From Blastocystis hominis (lineage: Eukaryota > Sar > Bigyra > Opalinata > Blastocystidae), in assembly GCF_000151665.1 (NCBI RefSeq), contig NW_013171867.1, forward strand, positions 498,946-562,945: a DNA stretch of 64,000 nt, in the 5' to 3' direction. Below the pieces are notes generated by a model. The model was not told the origin of the DNA and ran no database searches. It was given only the letters and a program-made list of their open reading frames with translations. Made by a program: the position numbers and the translations under genes. Positions 63,446 to 64,000 of the stretch are shown in pieces (the stretch's first letter is position 1; the number at the start of each line of letters is the position of its first letter).

Positions 63446-64000
63446 TTACTTCCTTCCCCTATACGAAGCGGTCTTTTCAAACTTGCTAACGAAAAAGCCG
63501 ATCGAATTACACTTCTCCGTCATATTATACCGCTGCACCATCCTACACTCCATCTCCCCTTTCTCTCAACACCCACTCGCATTGCTCTCTGCTCAACCCA
63601 CAATTCTCCAGCCCTGCCTTCCCAAATCTCCATTCCGCCTCAATCGGCACCAACCGCATCGGAAACTCCCTCACAATAAACGCCACGTTCTCTTCATTCT
63701 CCATCGGGTCGATCGTGCCTTGCCCTCACTCTCCCCCTTCTCTCCTACACGTGCTGTACACCAGCGTTCCCCCCACACGCAGCAGCTGCACCGCCACTTC
63801 GATAAACTGGCGCTGGTAGTTTCGATACCCCATCAAATCATTCATCGTCACTTCGTGCAATAACCGCGGGCGGAGACCCAAAGCCGAACACGGAGGGTCC
63901 AGCAGCACACGATCGAAGATTTCCCGCGGGTAGCCGGGGAGCTTCGCACTCCCCGCGATTATCCCGGCGAGAAGAAGGTGCTGGAGGGGCAACGGAATCG
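63446..64000 (-). CDS. NSUN-type RNA cytosine-5 methyltransferase, C-terminal part
   Basis: The 5' part lies beyond the window. Visible motifs: FDRVLLDPPCSALGLRPRL (motif IV with a cysteine), RQFIEVAVQLLRVGGTLVYSTC, then after a 30-nt intron (about 63714-63743) TIDPMENEENVAFIVREFP with the catalytic motif VI cysteine at YSTC. A second intron of 34 nt (around 63530-63563) leads to IGFFVSKFEK, the family's closing strand. It resembles NSUN6/NOP2-Sun enzymes that methylate cytosine in tRNA or rRNA. TAA stop at 63446-63448. Confidence 0.8.

Noticed and set aside
1-64000. tRNA or rRNA genes
   Set aside because: I read for tRNA-like T-arm and anticodon-arm sequences and found none I could support; small RNAs may still be missed by eye.

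Overview
The window is a gene-dense piece of nuclear DNA from a microbial eukaryote carrying a roughly 22.7 kb integrated Polinton/Maverick-type DNA virus. Three host features point to Blastocystis or a very close relative (a gut-dwelling stramenopile). Introns are tiny, mostly 28-34 nt, and removing them restores reading frames and conserved protein families gene after gene. The octamer TGTTTGTT (or its reverse complement) lies just downstream of many coding regions. In several genes the genomic frame runs into that octamer without a stop, and cleavage followed by poly(A) would create one, as described for Blastocystis. The species call is inference; no rRNA gene is present.

Host left arm (1-34.9 kb): the end of a Sec7-type ARF-GEF; a glycosyltransferase-like membrane protein; an ER thioredoxin with a membrane anchor; a taspase/asparaginase; a PP2C phosphatase; an unrecognised helical protein; a small membrane protein; an SLC10A7-like transporter; a secreted cyclophilin; a large tail-anchored coiled-coil repeat protein broken by one in-frame TAA; a Sec23/24 COPII protein; a CUE-domain protein; a GNAT acetyltransferase; a PP2A-type phosphatase; a protein kinase; a class I histone deacetylase; TFIIH subunit Tfb4; an MFS transporter; organellar EF-Tu; complex I subunit NDUFS7; and an unrecognised conserved protein.

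Element (about 34.9-57.7 kb): intron-free genes on both strands with the Polinton gene set: protein-primed family B DNA polymerase, DDE (rve) integrase, A32/FtsK-like packaging ATPase, adenain-like protease, a double-jelly-roll major capsid candidate, a pVI-like minor protein rich in protease-type GG-A sites, penton-like modular structural proteins, a fibre-like protein, a KilA-N protein and several unknowns. Most start codons sit in TAAATG. GC-rich palindromes, often nested, punctuate the central part and occur in frame inside several genes. The ends carry short degenerate inverted termini and local direct repeats; no target-site duplication was found.

Host right arm (57.7-64 kb): the element's right end lies inside a host MORN/leucine-rich-repeat gene, so one uninterrupted frame fuses the host N-terminus to a viral structural protein. 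Beyond it are an AT-rich gap, a DEAH-box RNA helicase, a small heat-shock protein and the 3' part of an NSUN-type RNA cytosine methyltransferase.

The viral genes look intact enough to specify a virion (capsid, maturation protease, packaging motor) together with replication and integration, so this is best read as an endogenous protist virus rather than a simple transposon.
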